DNA of 10,245 bases from Candidatus Peregrinibacteria bacterium (GTDB lineage Bacteria; Patescibacteriota; Gracilibacteria; UBA1369; PNNO01), in assembly GCA_030595015.1 (NCBI GenBank), contig JAUVDZ010000030.1:1-10245 (forward strand). The letters are read 5' to 3'. This document shows, one piece after another, positions 1 through 6,047 of this stretch. Position 1 is the first letter of the stretch, and every line of letters begins with the position of its first letter. The notes under the pieces are model-generated. The model was not told the origin of the DNA and did no database searches. It saw only the letters and a list, made by a program, of their open reading frames with translations. The position numbers were made by a program, and so were the translations under genes.

Positions 1-288
1 GCAGGAGCTTTAGTTGTTTTATTTATCGGCCAAAGCATAGATGTAACTGGCTTTATCATTCCAGTCACAATGGGTGGATTTATATATATTGCAAATACTG
101 ATCTTATCCCTGAACTTCATAAAGAAACCAAAATCTCACAATCATTGATTCAATTATTATGTTTTATTGGAGGAATCGGAATTATGTTTTTGGTTTTACT
201 TATGCCATCTCATGGACATGCAAATCCAGGGGAAGATTCTGACCCTGAGCACGATCATGAAATACATATGGAAGCAGATGATCATTAA
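1..288 (+). CDS. ZIP family metal transporter, C-terminal part (5' end outside window)
   Basis: The open frame enters from the left edge in frame 1 and ends at TAA, leaving about 95 residues. ZIP proteins carry divalent metals such as zinc or iron across the membrane. The segment GGFIYIANTDLIPELHKE (about residues 25-42 of the visible part) matches the conserved ZIP helix in which Asp, Pro and Glu line the metal site. It is preceded by one hydrophobic helix and followed by a last helix (about residues 50-68). The tail is short and rich in His, Asp and Glu (HGHAN, then DPEHDHEIH), a likely metal-binding tail at the end of the protein. The first helices and the HxxxHE half of the site lie outside the window. 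The gene converges on the next gene with only 9 bases between stop codons, and no terminator hairpin is visible there. Confident on family, not on metal. Confidence 0.85.
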   Translation, partial: AGALVVLFIGQSIDVTGFIIPVTMGGFIYIANTDLIPELHKETKISQSLIQLLCFIGGIGIMFLVLLMPSHGHANPGEDSDPEHDHEIHMEADDH

Positions 289-297
289 AGACATTTT

Positions 298-1758
298 TTA
301 CTCATCTTCAGAATCATCTTTATCTTTTATATGTTGTATTGCACCTGCTAAATATGACCCTGATAATTGAGAAAACGCATCTTCAAAAGCACATGTATCT
401 AGCAAGCTTGTTAATTCAATATACTCAAGCATTAGTTTTATAATTAAATCATATAACTCTTCATATAATCCATATACTCCATATTTTAATCCATATAATT
501 GTCCTTTTGCATATGGAGTGTCTGTAATTTCTTCAAATAAAGCCAGATGAACACCAGCATCGTATGTAGCTACAGGTAAAAATTCCATAAGTTTTTTAAG
601 AATTTCGATATATTTAGTAACTGTCTCTACTGCTTCATCATTTGGTTTATTAAATGGTGAAGGGTTTTCTATATACTTTCTTAAATTATAAATTTGAGTT
701 CTTGGCTTATGGTCTTCAGCTTCTCTTACTGTAGTTGCTAATCGATTTACTCCTGACCAATGCTTGCTATATAAATCATTAACTTCCTCAACCTTGTGAT
801 CTAAAGAAGTAGGAACTCCAAGATTATTAACATTAATAAATTCATAAATAATTCTTGCAACCTCATAACAGGCATTTTGATAAAACTCAAAATCAACAAA
901 ATTATATCCATCATGTACTAAGTCTCTCCAAACCTGATATGTGTCTACAAAGTCCTCTCTAACTAATCTTTTTAAAATTTCTCTTTTATTTGCATTAACA
1001 AATACTCTTTCAATTAATTCTTGCGCTTCTTCAGGTAATTCCGCAAACCTATGCTTATTGCTTTTAAAGTCATCTAAAAAAGGTTCTAGTTCTTCTTTAT
1101 ATTTTTCACCTGTTGCTTCCATTTCTTCAGAAACACCTCCATTTTTTACCAATGAACCATACTCTGTTTTTAATCTTTCTTTTAAATCAGGGATATCCGG
1201 AATTATTGAAAGATGAGGGAGTCCCGATATATTTTCAGTAAATTCACCATCTTCAACCAACCTCACGTCAACAAGCTTGTCCTTATAATCGAGCGTTCTT
1301 AAAACATCTCTTTTTGTAGTTCTTGATATAAGTTCAATCCTACTTTTCAATCGACGATATGATTCTAATAATTTATTTAATCTATTTAAATTTTCTTCTA
1401 ATCTGGTTCTATCCTCAGGATTTGCTTTTGTTTTATCTGCATTAACTGTTTCGATTTGTGTTTCTAATATATATTTCATACCTTCAACACTACTCTGAAT
1501 AATTTTTAATCTTAAAAAGAATTCTTCATATCTCTGAGCTCTAAACCAAGGTTCATTATTATCATCTAAGGAATCTATTAAACTAAATTTAATAAGAGAA
1601 TCCCTGGTTGATTCAACGTATCTATAAATACCAGCCAGGACTTCTGTAGTAACATCGCAGATCATTGCAGAATTTTCCATTCCTGCCTGAAGTTCCTCTG
1701 AATTAACGAAAAGATTTAATATATTATCAGGTTGATCTGTATCAAGTGCATCTGACAT
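298..1758 (-). CDS. Unrecognised all-helical cytosolic protein, 486 aa
   Basis: I do not recognise a family. The protein has no signal peptide and no membrane helix, and appears almost entirely alpha-helical, with many Glu/Lys/Arg/Leu stretches. Residues about 118-147 (RLEENLNRLNKLLESYRRLK and following) look like a coiled coil. Around residues 185-200 there is a Pro-rich break (SIIPDIPDL). A second helical block from about 205 to 470 contains aromatic-rich helices, including YNFVDFEFYQNACYEVAR and KGQLYGLKYGVYGLYEELYD. The C-terminus is a charged tail, KDKDDSEDE. The ATG start is supported by a promoter placed about 18 bases upstream; there is no SD. Codon use is AT-rich like the other native genes, so the gene looks resident. 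It converges with the ZIP gene. A structural or adaptor role is possible for such a helical protein, but nothing shows it. Confidence 0.8.
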   Translation of the reverse strand: MSDALDTDQPDNILNLFVNSEELQAGMENSAMICDVTTEVLAGIYRYVESTRDSLIKFSLIDSLDDNNEPWFRAQRYEEFFLRLKIIQSSVEGMKYILETQIETVNADKTKANPEDRTRLEENLNRLNKLLESYRRLKSRIELISRTTKRDVLRTLDYKDKLVDVRLVEDGEFTENISGLPHLSIIPDIPDLKERLKTEYGSLVKNGGVSEEMEATGEKYKEELEPFLDDFKSNKHRFAELPEEAQELIERVFVNANKREILKRLVREDFVDTYQVWRDLVHDGYNFVDFEFYQNACYEVARIIYEFINVNNLGVPTSLDHKVEEVNDLYSKHWSGVNRLATTVREAEDHKPRTQIYNLRKYIENPSPFNKPNDEAVETVTKYIEILKKLMEFLPVATYDAGVHLALFEEITDTPYAKGQLYGLKYGVYGLYEELYDLIIKLMLEYIELTSLLDTCAFEDAFSQLSGSYLAGAIQHIKDKDDSEDE

Positions 1759-1782
1759 ATTTAGTAATTAGTTAAGGAGGTC

Positions 1783-1810
1783 ATTATACCTGCATTATCA
1801 AATTTGTCAA
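1783..1810 (-). promoter_or_regulatory. Consensus sigma70 promoter of the 486-aa gene
   Basis: On the minus strand, TTGACA (1810-1805) is followed after 16 bases by TATAAT (1788-1783); both hexamers are perfect. Transcription would start near 1776 and leave a leader of about 18 bases before the ATG at 1758. The leader has no SD. Confidence 0.8.
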
Positions 1811-1844
1811 GCTATTGTGGGCACGCAAGTACACTTTTTTCTAG

Positions 1845-2060
1845 AGCTTGACAGTCGCTAGATTTAATGTTGTTGTAATCTTCTCATTTTGCGCACTGCA
1901 GAGACGAGCATCTAGCGAGTCTCTAGCGAGTGCGAGATCTAGCTGCGAAGAAGGAGCTTTAGCGACTGATTGAGCAGGTAGAGCCTGTACGACGGAGTGC
2001 GAAAACTTATCGCGAGCCTAGCGTGAGCATAAGCGAACTCCTCGTTAGTTGCGTAAAATG
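1845..2060. other. Structured TAGCG-rich intergenic stretch, possible repeat or RNA
   Basis: This gene-free stretch is clearly richer in G+C than the flanking native DNA. It contains TAGCG at 1913, 1924, 1960 and 2019, and a 10-base direct repeat TCTAGCGAGT at 1911-1920 and 1922-1931. An 11-base arm at 1853-1863 pairs at 10 of 11 positions with 1910-1920. A compact hairpin spans 1892-1934: CGCACT/AGTGCG outer stem, small internal loop, AGAGAC/GTCTCT inner stem, 13-base loop. Further on, CTTAT/ATAAG arms at 2007-2011 and 2029-2033 enclose a short GC-rich loop. I see no promoter or T-run that would define a transcript. A dispersed genomic repeat, a non-coding RNA, or the decayed edge of an inserted element are all possible. 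Confidence 0.4.
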
Positions 2061-2073
2061 GACGATCTTTAAA

Positions 2074-2088
2074 AAACCTGTAATAGAC
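2074..2088 (+). repeat. Left arm of 15-bp perfect inverted repeat
   Basis: AAACCTGTAATAGAC is the exact reverse complement of 2662-2676. The match extends outward as TTTAAAAA on both sides when a gap of 4-5 bases (GCAG-like) is allowed in the right arm. The two arms bracket the hairpin, SD and GC-rich gene at 2170-2637. Confidence 0.7.
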
Positions 2089-2091
2089 AAT

Positions 2092-2142
2092 TTGGATTTG
2101 CCCTCCTGTTTGCAAACTTTGTACGCAGAAGAGCAAATCCAA
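2092..2142 (+). other. 51-nt imperfect hairpin upstream of the GC-rich gene
   Basis: The outer stem TTGGATTTGC (2092-2101) pairs perfectly over 10 bp with 2133-2142. Pairing then continues with isolated mismatches (C2103-G2131, T2104-A2130, C2106-G2128, T2107-A2127, G2108-C2126, C2113-G2121, A2114-T2120, A2115-T2119) to a tiny loop at 2116-2118. It sits 27 bases before the ATG of the GC-rich gene and ends 13 bases before its SD. No T-run follows on either strand, so it is not an intrinsic terminator. It could be a leader-RNA structure of that gene or a folded recombination site. Confidence 0.55.
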
Positions 2143-2155
2143 CAAAAACGTTTCT

Positions 2156-2162
2156 AAAGGAG
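2156..2162 (+). promoter_or_regulatory. Strong Shine-Dalgarno AAAGGAG, the only clear one in the window
   Basis: AAAGGAG lies 7 bases before the ATG at 2170 and fixes that start. It is unusual here because the native genes have no comparable site before their start codons, which agrees with an outside origin of the gene. Confidence 0.75.
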
Positions 2163-2169
2163 AAACAAC

Positions 2170-2637
2170 ATGCGGAATCTCATCGTTTTCGTCACCCTTT
2201 TTGCGGTCGCCCTTTCAGGCGCCTGCGACAACACTAAGCTGGAAAATCCCAACCCCCAGCTGAACGTCTGCGAGCCGGACCAGGTCGACGACTTGTTTCT
2301 GCGCGTGACGCAGGGCAGCGCCTTAGTGAAGGTGACCCAGGTCACCTACATAGACGACCAGTCGTTCAACACGAGCATCAAGTACGATGTTAATGTAGGC
2401 GATGTGATCCCCGTGCCCTTCTGCTTCAAGCAGGGCGACGTGCACTTCCAGATCGAAGTCACGCCCTCGGGCCCCGGCGTGCTGTACGGCTACGAGTACA
2501 GCGTCGAGATCTACTACGAGGTCGCGCTACCCAACGCCGGCCTCATCAACTCCGGATACGGCTCCGCCGGCATCAGCAACCACACCAACGGCGAAACCGA
2601 CCACTACACGGTCGCCATTGAGTGGTCGCAGATGTAA
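2170..2637 (+). CDS. Imported secreted or lipid-anchored protein of unknown function, 155 aa
   Basis: I do not recognise a family. Residues 1-18 form an export signal with a hydrophobic core (LIVFVTLFAVALSGA) followed by Cys19, so it may be a lipoprotein with an imperfect lipobox (SGAC), or be cleaved by signal peptidase I. The mature part is beta-rich, with alternating hydrophobic residues (DLFLRVTQ, VHFQIEVTP, YEYSVEIYYEV) and Gly/Asn/Pro turns, as in a small beta-sandwich domain. Two further cysteines are at 34 and 85. Third codon positions are overwhelmingly G or C (GTC, GGC, AAC, CAG, GAC), whereas all neighbours use A/T, so the gene was very probably acquired recently from a GC-rich organism. 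It has its own SD and its own downstream terminator. A hairpin lies upstream and 15-bp inverted repeats flank it. The frame is intact and the start is well defined. Confidence 0.8.
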   Translation: MRNLIVFVTLFAVALSGACDNTKLENPNPQLNVCEPDQVDDLFLRVTQGSALVKVTQVTYIDDQSFNTSIKYDVNVGDVIPVPFCFKQGDVHFQIEVTPSGPGVLYGYEYSVEIYYEVALPNAGLINSGYGSAGISNHTNGETDHYTVAIEWSQM

Positions 2638-2644
2638 CCTCCTT

Positions 2645-2685
2645 GCAGAAATCGTAACCTAGTCTATTACAGGTTTCTGCTTTTT
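2645..2685 (+). terminator. Intrinsic terminator of the GC-rich gene
   Basis: GCAGAAA (2645-2651) pairs with TTTCTGC (2674-2680), and the stem continues through T-G and C-G, a bulged A, and GTAA/TTAC to a 9-base loop. TTTTT (2681-2685) follows directly. The structure begins 7 bases after the TAA and overlaps the last codons of the opposite-strand membrane protein gene. Confidence 0.75.
2662..2676 (-). repeat. Right arm of 15-bp perfect inverted repeat
   Basis: This is the exact reverse complement of 2074-2088. It lies across the TAA stop (2667-2669) and last codons (RNL) of the membrane protein gene and inside the terminator stem-loop. Either the arm is the end of an element that supplies this gene's stop codon, or the left arm is an inverted copy of the gene's 3' end. 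No target-site duplication is evident outside the arms. Confidence 0.7.
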
Positions 2686-3836
2686 AAACGTGCAATCCCC
2701 CAGACTCCAAAACAGAAAACAACAAACGCTCCTAAAATAATCAAAGTATTTAAAGTAGGTGCATTTTCCCCAATAGCTGCAACAGTGCTGTTCGGATTAA
2801 ATAACGTATGCAATAAACTAAATGAAACTATCCCAAAAATAAATGCCCAGGCAACTTTGCTCCATTTAAAAATCGCACCTCCTGGCAAATAAGTAATTGG
2901 GAAAAGTTCAAAAAACAATCCTTCAATCAAAATCACAAATAATAAATTAAATGAATCATTTAAGATTTCGTACCCTCGAACAAAAGGAAGTAAAAACCAC
3001 ACAATTAATGCCATAAAAAACATCCAACTAAGAGCTGAAAATTCAAATCTACCTTCACCTTTATTAAACTGCTTAGAAATTATAAAAAGACCAATCGGAA
3101 TCCCAAACAAATAACCCGGAGGAATGTTTAAATTCCGGCTTAAAACAACACAAATAATCGCCAACAACAACCCCAGCACATTTGGCTTAAAAAACGCATC
3201 CCATCCATTGCGGCGAGCGGAAATAAACCGCACAATATCCTTAATATAAGTCGCAACAATAATAGTTCCCACAGTGATAATCAACATCCCCAGATTTTTT
3301 TGCTCAAACAAACTAAAATCAGGAGAAATATGAGCTGCGACCAATCCAAACAAAAAGAGCATCAACAACAAAATCAGAAATCGCACAAACCGATTCCCCT
3401 TTCGCTTCTCAAAAAGACCATAACCCGGAATCTTTTTCATAAATTTATTAATTCCATCGCCGTGTGCACCCAAAACATTATTGAAAAGAAAACACGCCAA
3501 TCCCACAATTAAAAATATTAAAATCGACAACAAAACATTGCTTCCAATAACCAAAGGATCACCAGAAATCTCATCAGGTCCGGCAATATGCGCGCTATTC
3601 AAAATCGGCTTTTCATAACCAATATTTTCACGATTAAAAACTTCAACAGGTATTAAATGCTCAAGCGTCTCATAAAACTGAACTTTTTTAAAAATTTCAA
3701 TACTTCCATCATCGTGCCGAACAACTTCAACGTTTGGATCAGCTTCTAAAGCAGGTAAATCCTCAGCTGTATATTGCGCAAAAACCGGAAGTGTCATAAG
3801 TAATGTCAAAACTATGGCAAAAAGTATTTTTTTCAT
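2667..3836 (-). CDS. Polytopic membrane protein with signal peptide and FGLLP-like segment, 389 aa
   Basis: Starting at the ATG at 3836, the protein begins MKKILFAIVLTLL with a signal peptide cleaved near VFA-Q (residues 20-21). The in-frame longer start at 3887 would lie inside the promoter, so I reject it. Residues about 22-95 form a small acidic domain outside the cytoplasm. Then come about nine membrane helices (roughly 98-120, 151-168, 182-200, 220-235, 242-255, 268-285, 297-311, 326-343, 363-381). The motif PPGYLFGIPIG (239-249) and the segment GLFFELFPITYLPGG (306-320) followed by a helix with a His (SFSLLHTLF) resemble membrane proteins described as having an FGLLP motif, mostly known from Actinobacteria. 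I recall that family by pattern only; its role is not established to my knowledge. Its last codons overlap the terminator of the imported gene. Confidence 0.7.
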   Translation of the reverse strand: MKKILFAIVLTLLMTLPVFAQYTAEDLPALEADPNVEVVRHDDGSIEIFKKVQFYETLEHLIPVEVFNRENIGYEKPILNSAHIAGPDEISGDPLVIGSNVLLSILIFLIVGLACFLFNNVLGAHGDGINKFMKKIPGYGLFEKRKGNRFVRFLILLLMLFLFGLVAAHISPDFSLFEQKNLGMLIITVGTIIVATYIKDIVRFISARRNGWDAFFKPNVLGLLLAIICVVLSRNLNIPPGYLFGIPIGLFIISKQFNKGEGRFEFSALSWMFFMALIVWFLLPFVRGYEILNDSFNLLFVILIEGLFFELFPITYLPGGAIFKWSKVAWAFIFGIVSFSLLHTLFNPNSTVAAIGENAPTLNTLIILGAFVVFCFGVWGIARLKSRNL

Positions 3837-3858
3837 ATAATTGGGGCTATAATGAATC

Positions 3859-3887
3859 ATGTTATCTAAATTAAATAACAATGACAA
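3859..3887 (-). promoter_or_regulatory. Promoter of the FGLLP-like membrane protein
   Basis: On the minus strand, TTGTCA (3887-3882) is followed after 17 bases by TAACAT (3864-3859), 4 of 6 to the -10 consensus. Transcription would start near 3852, giving a leader of about 15 bases before the ATG at 3836, with no SD. It overlaps the alternative upstream start and so decides against it. Confidence 0.5.
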
Positions 3888-3919
3888 ACAAAACTGCCAA
3901 ACTGAGACTGCATAAAATG

Positions 3920-3935
3920 TTCAACATGCGTTGAA
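3920..3935. promoter_or_regulatory. Palindrome between two divergent promoters, possible operator
   Basis: TTCAAC and GTTGAA arms, 6 bp each, flank an ATGC centre that is a dinucleotide-symmetric spacer. The site is between the minus-strand promoter ending at 3887 and the plus-strand -10 box at 3985. A dimeric regulator could bind here and affect either gene, but no regulator gene is adjacent. Six-base arms can occur by chance. Confidence 0.3.
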
Positions 3936-3981
3936 AATTGTCCGACGAAGGCTTTGAAGTTTTAGGAAAAATTAAAATTTA

Positions 3982-3990
3982 TGCTATAAT
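3982..3990 (+). promoter_or_regulatory. Extended -10 promoter of the DUF5679 gene
   Basis: TGCTATAAT is a perfect -10 hexamer (3985-3990) with the TGN extension. No good -35 box lies at 17 bases, as is usual for extended -10 promoters. The start would be near 3997, leaving a leader of about 24 bases without an SD before the ATG at 4021. Confidence 0.65.
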
Positions 3991-4020
3991 CAAGCTGAAA
4001 TTATTCTTAATCAACAAAAT

Positions 4021-4206
4021 ATGAATGATGACCAACAACAAGAAGAAAAAAAAGAGGAAATAGGTTACTGTGTGAAGTGTAAAGAAAAACGAACTATGGT
4101 TGAAGCAGAAGAAGTAAAAATGAAAAACGGACGTCCTGCAATGAAAGGAAAATGTGAAGTATGCGGATGCGGAATGTACAAAATTCTTCCAAGCAAGAAA
4201 GACTAA
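4021..4206 (+). CDS. DUF5679 zinc-ribbon protein, 61 aa
   Basis: After a Gln/Glu/Lys-rich start (residues 1-13), the sequence GYCVKCKEKRTM and then KMKNGRPAMKGKCEVCGCGM follows the DUF5679 pattern closely. Cys17-Cys20 and Cys45-Cys48 form a CxxC...CxxC zinc ribbon, with an extra Cys50. The NGRPAxKG stretch between the knuckles is typical of the family. DUF5679 occurs alone or attached to nucleic-acid proteins; its function is not known to me, and nucleic-acid binding is only an inference from the zinc ribbon and the basic charge. The ATG follows an extended -10 promoter and there is no SD. The gene ends into a strong bidirectional terminator shared with the helicase gene coming from the other side. 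Confidence 0.85.
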   Translation: MNDDQQQEEKKEEIGYCVKCKEKRTMVEAEEVKMKNGRPAMKGKCEVCGCGMYKILPSKKD

Positions 4207-4220
4207 GTACTAAATACAAT

Positions 4221-4252
4221 TAAAAACCCTGGCAAAGATGTTGGGGTTTTTA
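4221..4252. terminator. Bidirectional intrinsic terminator between convergent genes
   Basis: TAAAAACCC (4221-4229) pairs perfectly over 9 bp with GGGTTTTTA (4244-4252) around a 14-base loop. The A-run on one arm and T-run on the other let it stop transcription from both the DUF5679 gene (plus) and the helicase gene (minus, stop at 4261). Confidence 0.85.
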
Positions 4253-4260
4253 GTGGATTG

Positions 4261-5994
4261 TTAATACTTTCTCGTTTTCCTCTTCCCCTGGTATCCACCA
4301 CCTGAACGACCTCGTGATGAATTGCTGCCTCTTGAATGTCCGCGATCTCGTGATTGATATGATGATCCTCCTCCATGTCCTCCGCGTGGGCTTCTTTTAA
4401 CTGCCGCACCCTCTCTAACTTGCACACTTTTGCCTCTGAATCGGCTTTTTGACATTGCACGTGCTAATTTTTTAACAACTCCAATTGGAACTTCAAAACT
4501 AGCTTCGTGATCAGCTAATAAAATGTGACCAACTTCGATTCTTTCGCCTTTTGAAACGCTATTAATTAATCCGAGAATATTTGGAACTGTAAGAGAATCT
4601 TTACGACCTAAGCTTAATACTAAAGTTTGCATATGTGCACCGCTTCCTCTACTTTGTCTTGTTTTTGGTTGAGGTTTGTCCATTTGTTCATGTGGATATT
4701 TAGCAATACTAGCTTCAACTGCTAATAAAAGTGCTTTTCTAGCAACTTCTGCTTTATCTTCAAGTGATAAATCTTTGAGCATATCATCAACATAAGTATT
4801 TGCCTGTTTAGAACCTTCATAATCTGTATCAATTTGATTAACGTAAGCCTCAATGTCAGCTTCAATCATATCTTCTCTCTTTGGTAATTTAACTTCTTCA
4901 AATTTAATTTTATTCATAAATTCGATCTTTTTCAGAGCTCGATGTTCGCGTAAATTCGCAAGAACAAGCGAAATCCCCTTTTCGTTTGCACGTCCTGTTC
5001 GTCCACTTCTATGCGTGTAACTTTCAGCTTTTTCAGGAACTCCAACATGAACTACATGTGTAAGTTTTTCTACATCAATACCTCGGGCAGCTACATCAGT
5101 TGCAACTAAAAGAGTTGTTTCTTTTCTTTTAAATGAATCCATAATTCGAGTTCTGTGTTTTTGCTCAATTTCACCATGAAGAACACCAGTTGAAACACCT
5201 TCTTTTAAAAGTGCATCACCAATTTCCTGACATTCACGCCTGGTTCTACAAAAAAGGATTCCATACATTTCCGGATGAAGTGTTTTATATCTTTTAAATG
5301 CAGTAATTTTATCGCGGGCAGGAACCATCATATATTGATGAGTAATTGCCAGTTTATTATTTGGAGTAGCCTTGAGTTCAAAACGCTTTGCTTTGTGCAT
5401 GTATTTTTGAGAAATCCTCTCAATATTTCTTTGCATTGTTGCTGAAAATAACAATGTTTGCTTATCTTTCGGAGTTCCTCCTAAAATAGCAGAAATATCT
5501 TCTACAAAACCCATTTTAAGCATTTCATCGGCTTCATCAAGGATTGCCCACTCAACAGCACCAAGCTTAAGCACATTTCTATTCACCAAGTCCAGCATTC
5601 GACCAGGAGTTCCAACTACAACCTGTGCGCCTCTTTTTATATCACGGATTTGATCATGAATCGAAGCACCACCATATACAGCAGCAACATTCAATCCATT
5701 CATATATTTAGCAAAACCCCTTATATCTTTTGCGATTTGCATAGCCAGTTCTCTCGTAGGGCTGAGTACAACAGTTTGTATATGCTTTTTCTGAAGATCC
5801 ATTTTTGTAAGTACAGGAAGGCTAAAAGCCGCTGTTTTACCAGTTCCTGTTTGCGCCATTACAATTAAATCCTGTGAACTTTCAAGAATCTGAGGGATTA
5901 CTTTCTCCTGAACAGGTGTTGGTTCTACAAAATTCATCTCTTTTAAGACGTCTTTGATGTTATCTGAAATGTTGAAATCTGCGAATGTAGTCAT
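4261..5994 (-). CDS. DEAD-box RNA helicase with DbpA-type RNA-binding domain and RGG-like tail (DeaD/CsdA-like), 577 aa
   Basis: This is an ATP-dependent RNA helicase that would remodel RNA, typically in ribosome assembly, mRNA decay or cold adaptation. All core motifs are present: Q motif region (FADFNIS to PTPVQ, residues 4-29), motif I AQTGTGKT (47-54), PTREL (79-83), TPGR (129-132), DEAD (153-156), SAT (184-186), ATDVAARGID (298-307) and HRSGRTGR (328-335). Residues about 455-528 form a DbpA-like RNA-binding domain, which in relatives binds structured rRNA. The tail (about 537-577) is a low-complexity Arg/Gly/Ser region ending KRKTRKY, a non-specific RNA-binding extension. The length is close to the 600 or so of DeaD. 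The ATG at 5994 has no SD but lies about 18 bases after a good promoter. The gene ends at the shared terminator. Confidence 0.95.
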   Translation of the reverse strand: MTTFADFNISDNIKDVLKEMNFVEPTPVQEKVIPQILESSQDLIVMAQTGTGKTAAFSLPVLTKMDLQKKHIQTVVLSPTRELAMQIAKDIRGFAKYMNGLNVAAVYGGASIHDQIRDIKRGAQVVVGTPGRMLDLVNRNVLKLGAVEWAILDEADEMLKMGFVEDISAILGGTPKDKQTLLFSATMQRNIERISQKYMHKAKRFELKATPNNKLAITHQYMMVPARDKITAFKRYKTLHPEMYGILFCRTRRECQEIGDALLKEGVSTGVLHGEIEQKHRTRIMDSFKRKETTLLVATDVAARGIDVEKLTHVVHVGVPEKAESYTHRSGRTGRANEKGISLVLANLREHRALKKIEFMNKIKFEEVKLPKREDMIEADIEAYVNQIDTDYEGSKQANTYVDDMLKDLSLEDKAEVARKALLLAVEASIAKYPHEQMDKPQPKTRQSRGSGAHMQTLVLSLGRKDSLTVPNILGLINSVSKGERIEVGHILLADHEASFEVPIGVVKKLARAMSKSRFRGKSVQVREGAAVKRSPRGGHGGGSSYQSRDRGHSRGSNSSRGRSGGGYQGKRKTRKY

Positions 5995-6018
5995 AATATA
6001 TAATTAGTCGTGGCGTAA

Positions 6019-6047
6019 TTTATACATTGTTTTTTCGTCTGCGTCAA
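6019..6047 (-). promoter_or_regulatory. Promoter of the DEAD-box helicase gene
   Basis: On the minus strand, TTGACG (6047-6042), 17 bases, then TATAAA (6024-6019), each 5 of 6 to consensus. Transcription would start near 6012. The -35 box contains the TGA stop codon (6046-6044) of the GIY-YIG gene upstream, so the helicase can be transcribed independently of it. Confidence 0.75.

Noticed and set aside
941..1216. A plus-strand open frame of 91 codons inside the 486-aa gene.
   Set aside because: It lies wholly opposite a well-supported gene with its own promoter, and its Ser/Leu-rich translation is the usual shadow of such a gene.
1774..1781. A perfect SD-like AAGGAGGT on the plus strand.
   Set aside because: No start codon follows on the plus strand. 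On the minus strand it lies between the -10 box and the start of the 486-aa gene, so it is probably a chance match.
1911..1931. Two adjacent direct repeats suggested a short CRISPR or tandem array.
   Set aside because: There are only two 10-base copies one base apart, with no spacers and no cas genes.
2091..2143. The hairpin ends TTTGGAT...ATCCAAC resemble the GTTRRRY/RYYYAAC core boxes of an integron attC site.
   Set aside because: In attC the order is RYYYAAC at the 5' end and GTTRRRY at the 3' end. Here the order is reversed on both strands, and the first base of the left box is T, not G.
1939..2145. A 68-codon minus-strand open frame in the intergenic stretch.
   Set aside because: It starts with TTG, has no SD or promoter, runs through the hairpin and repeats, and its translation has no recognisable domain. 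It may reflect a repeat rather than a gene.
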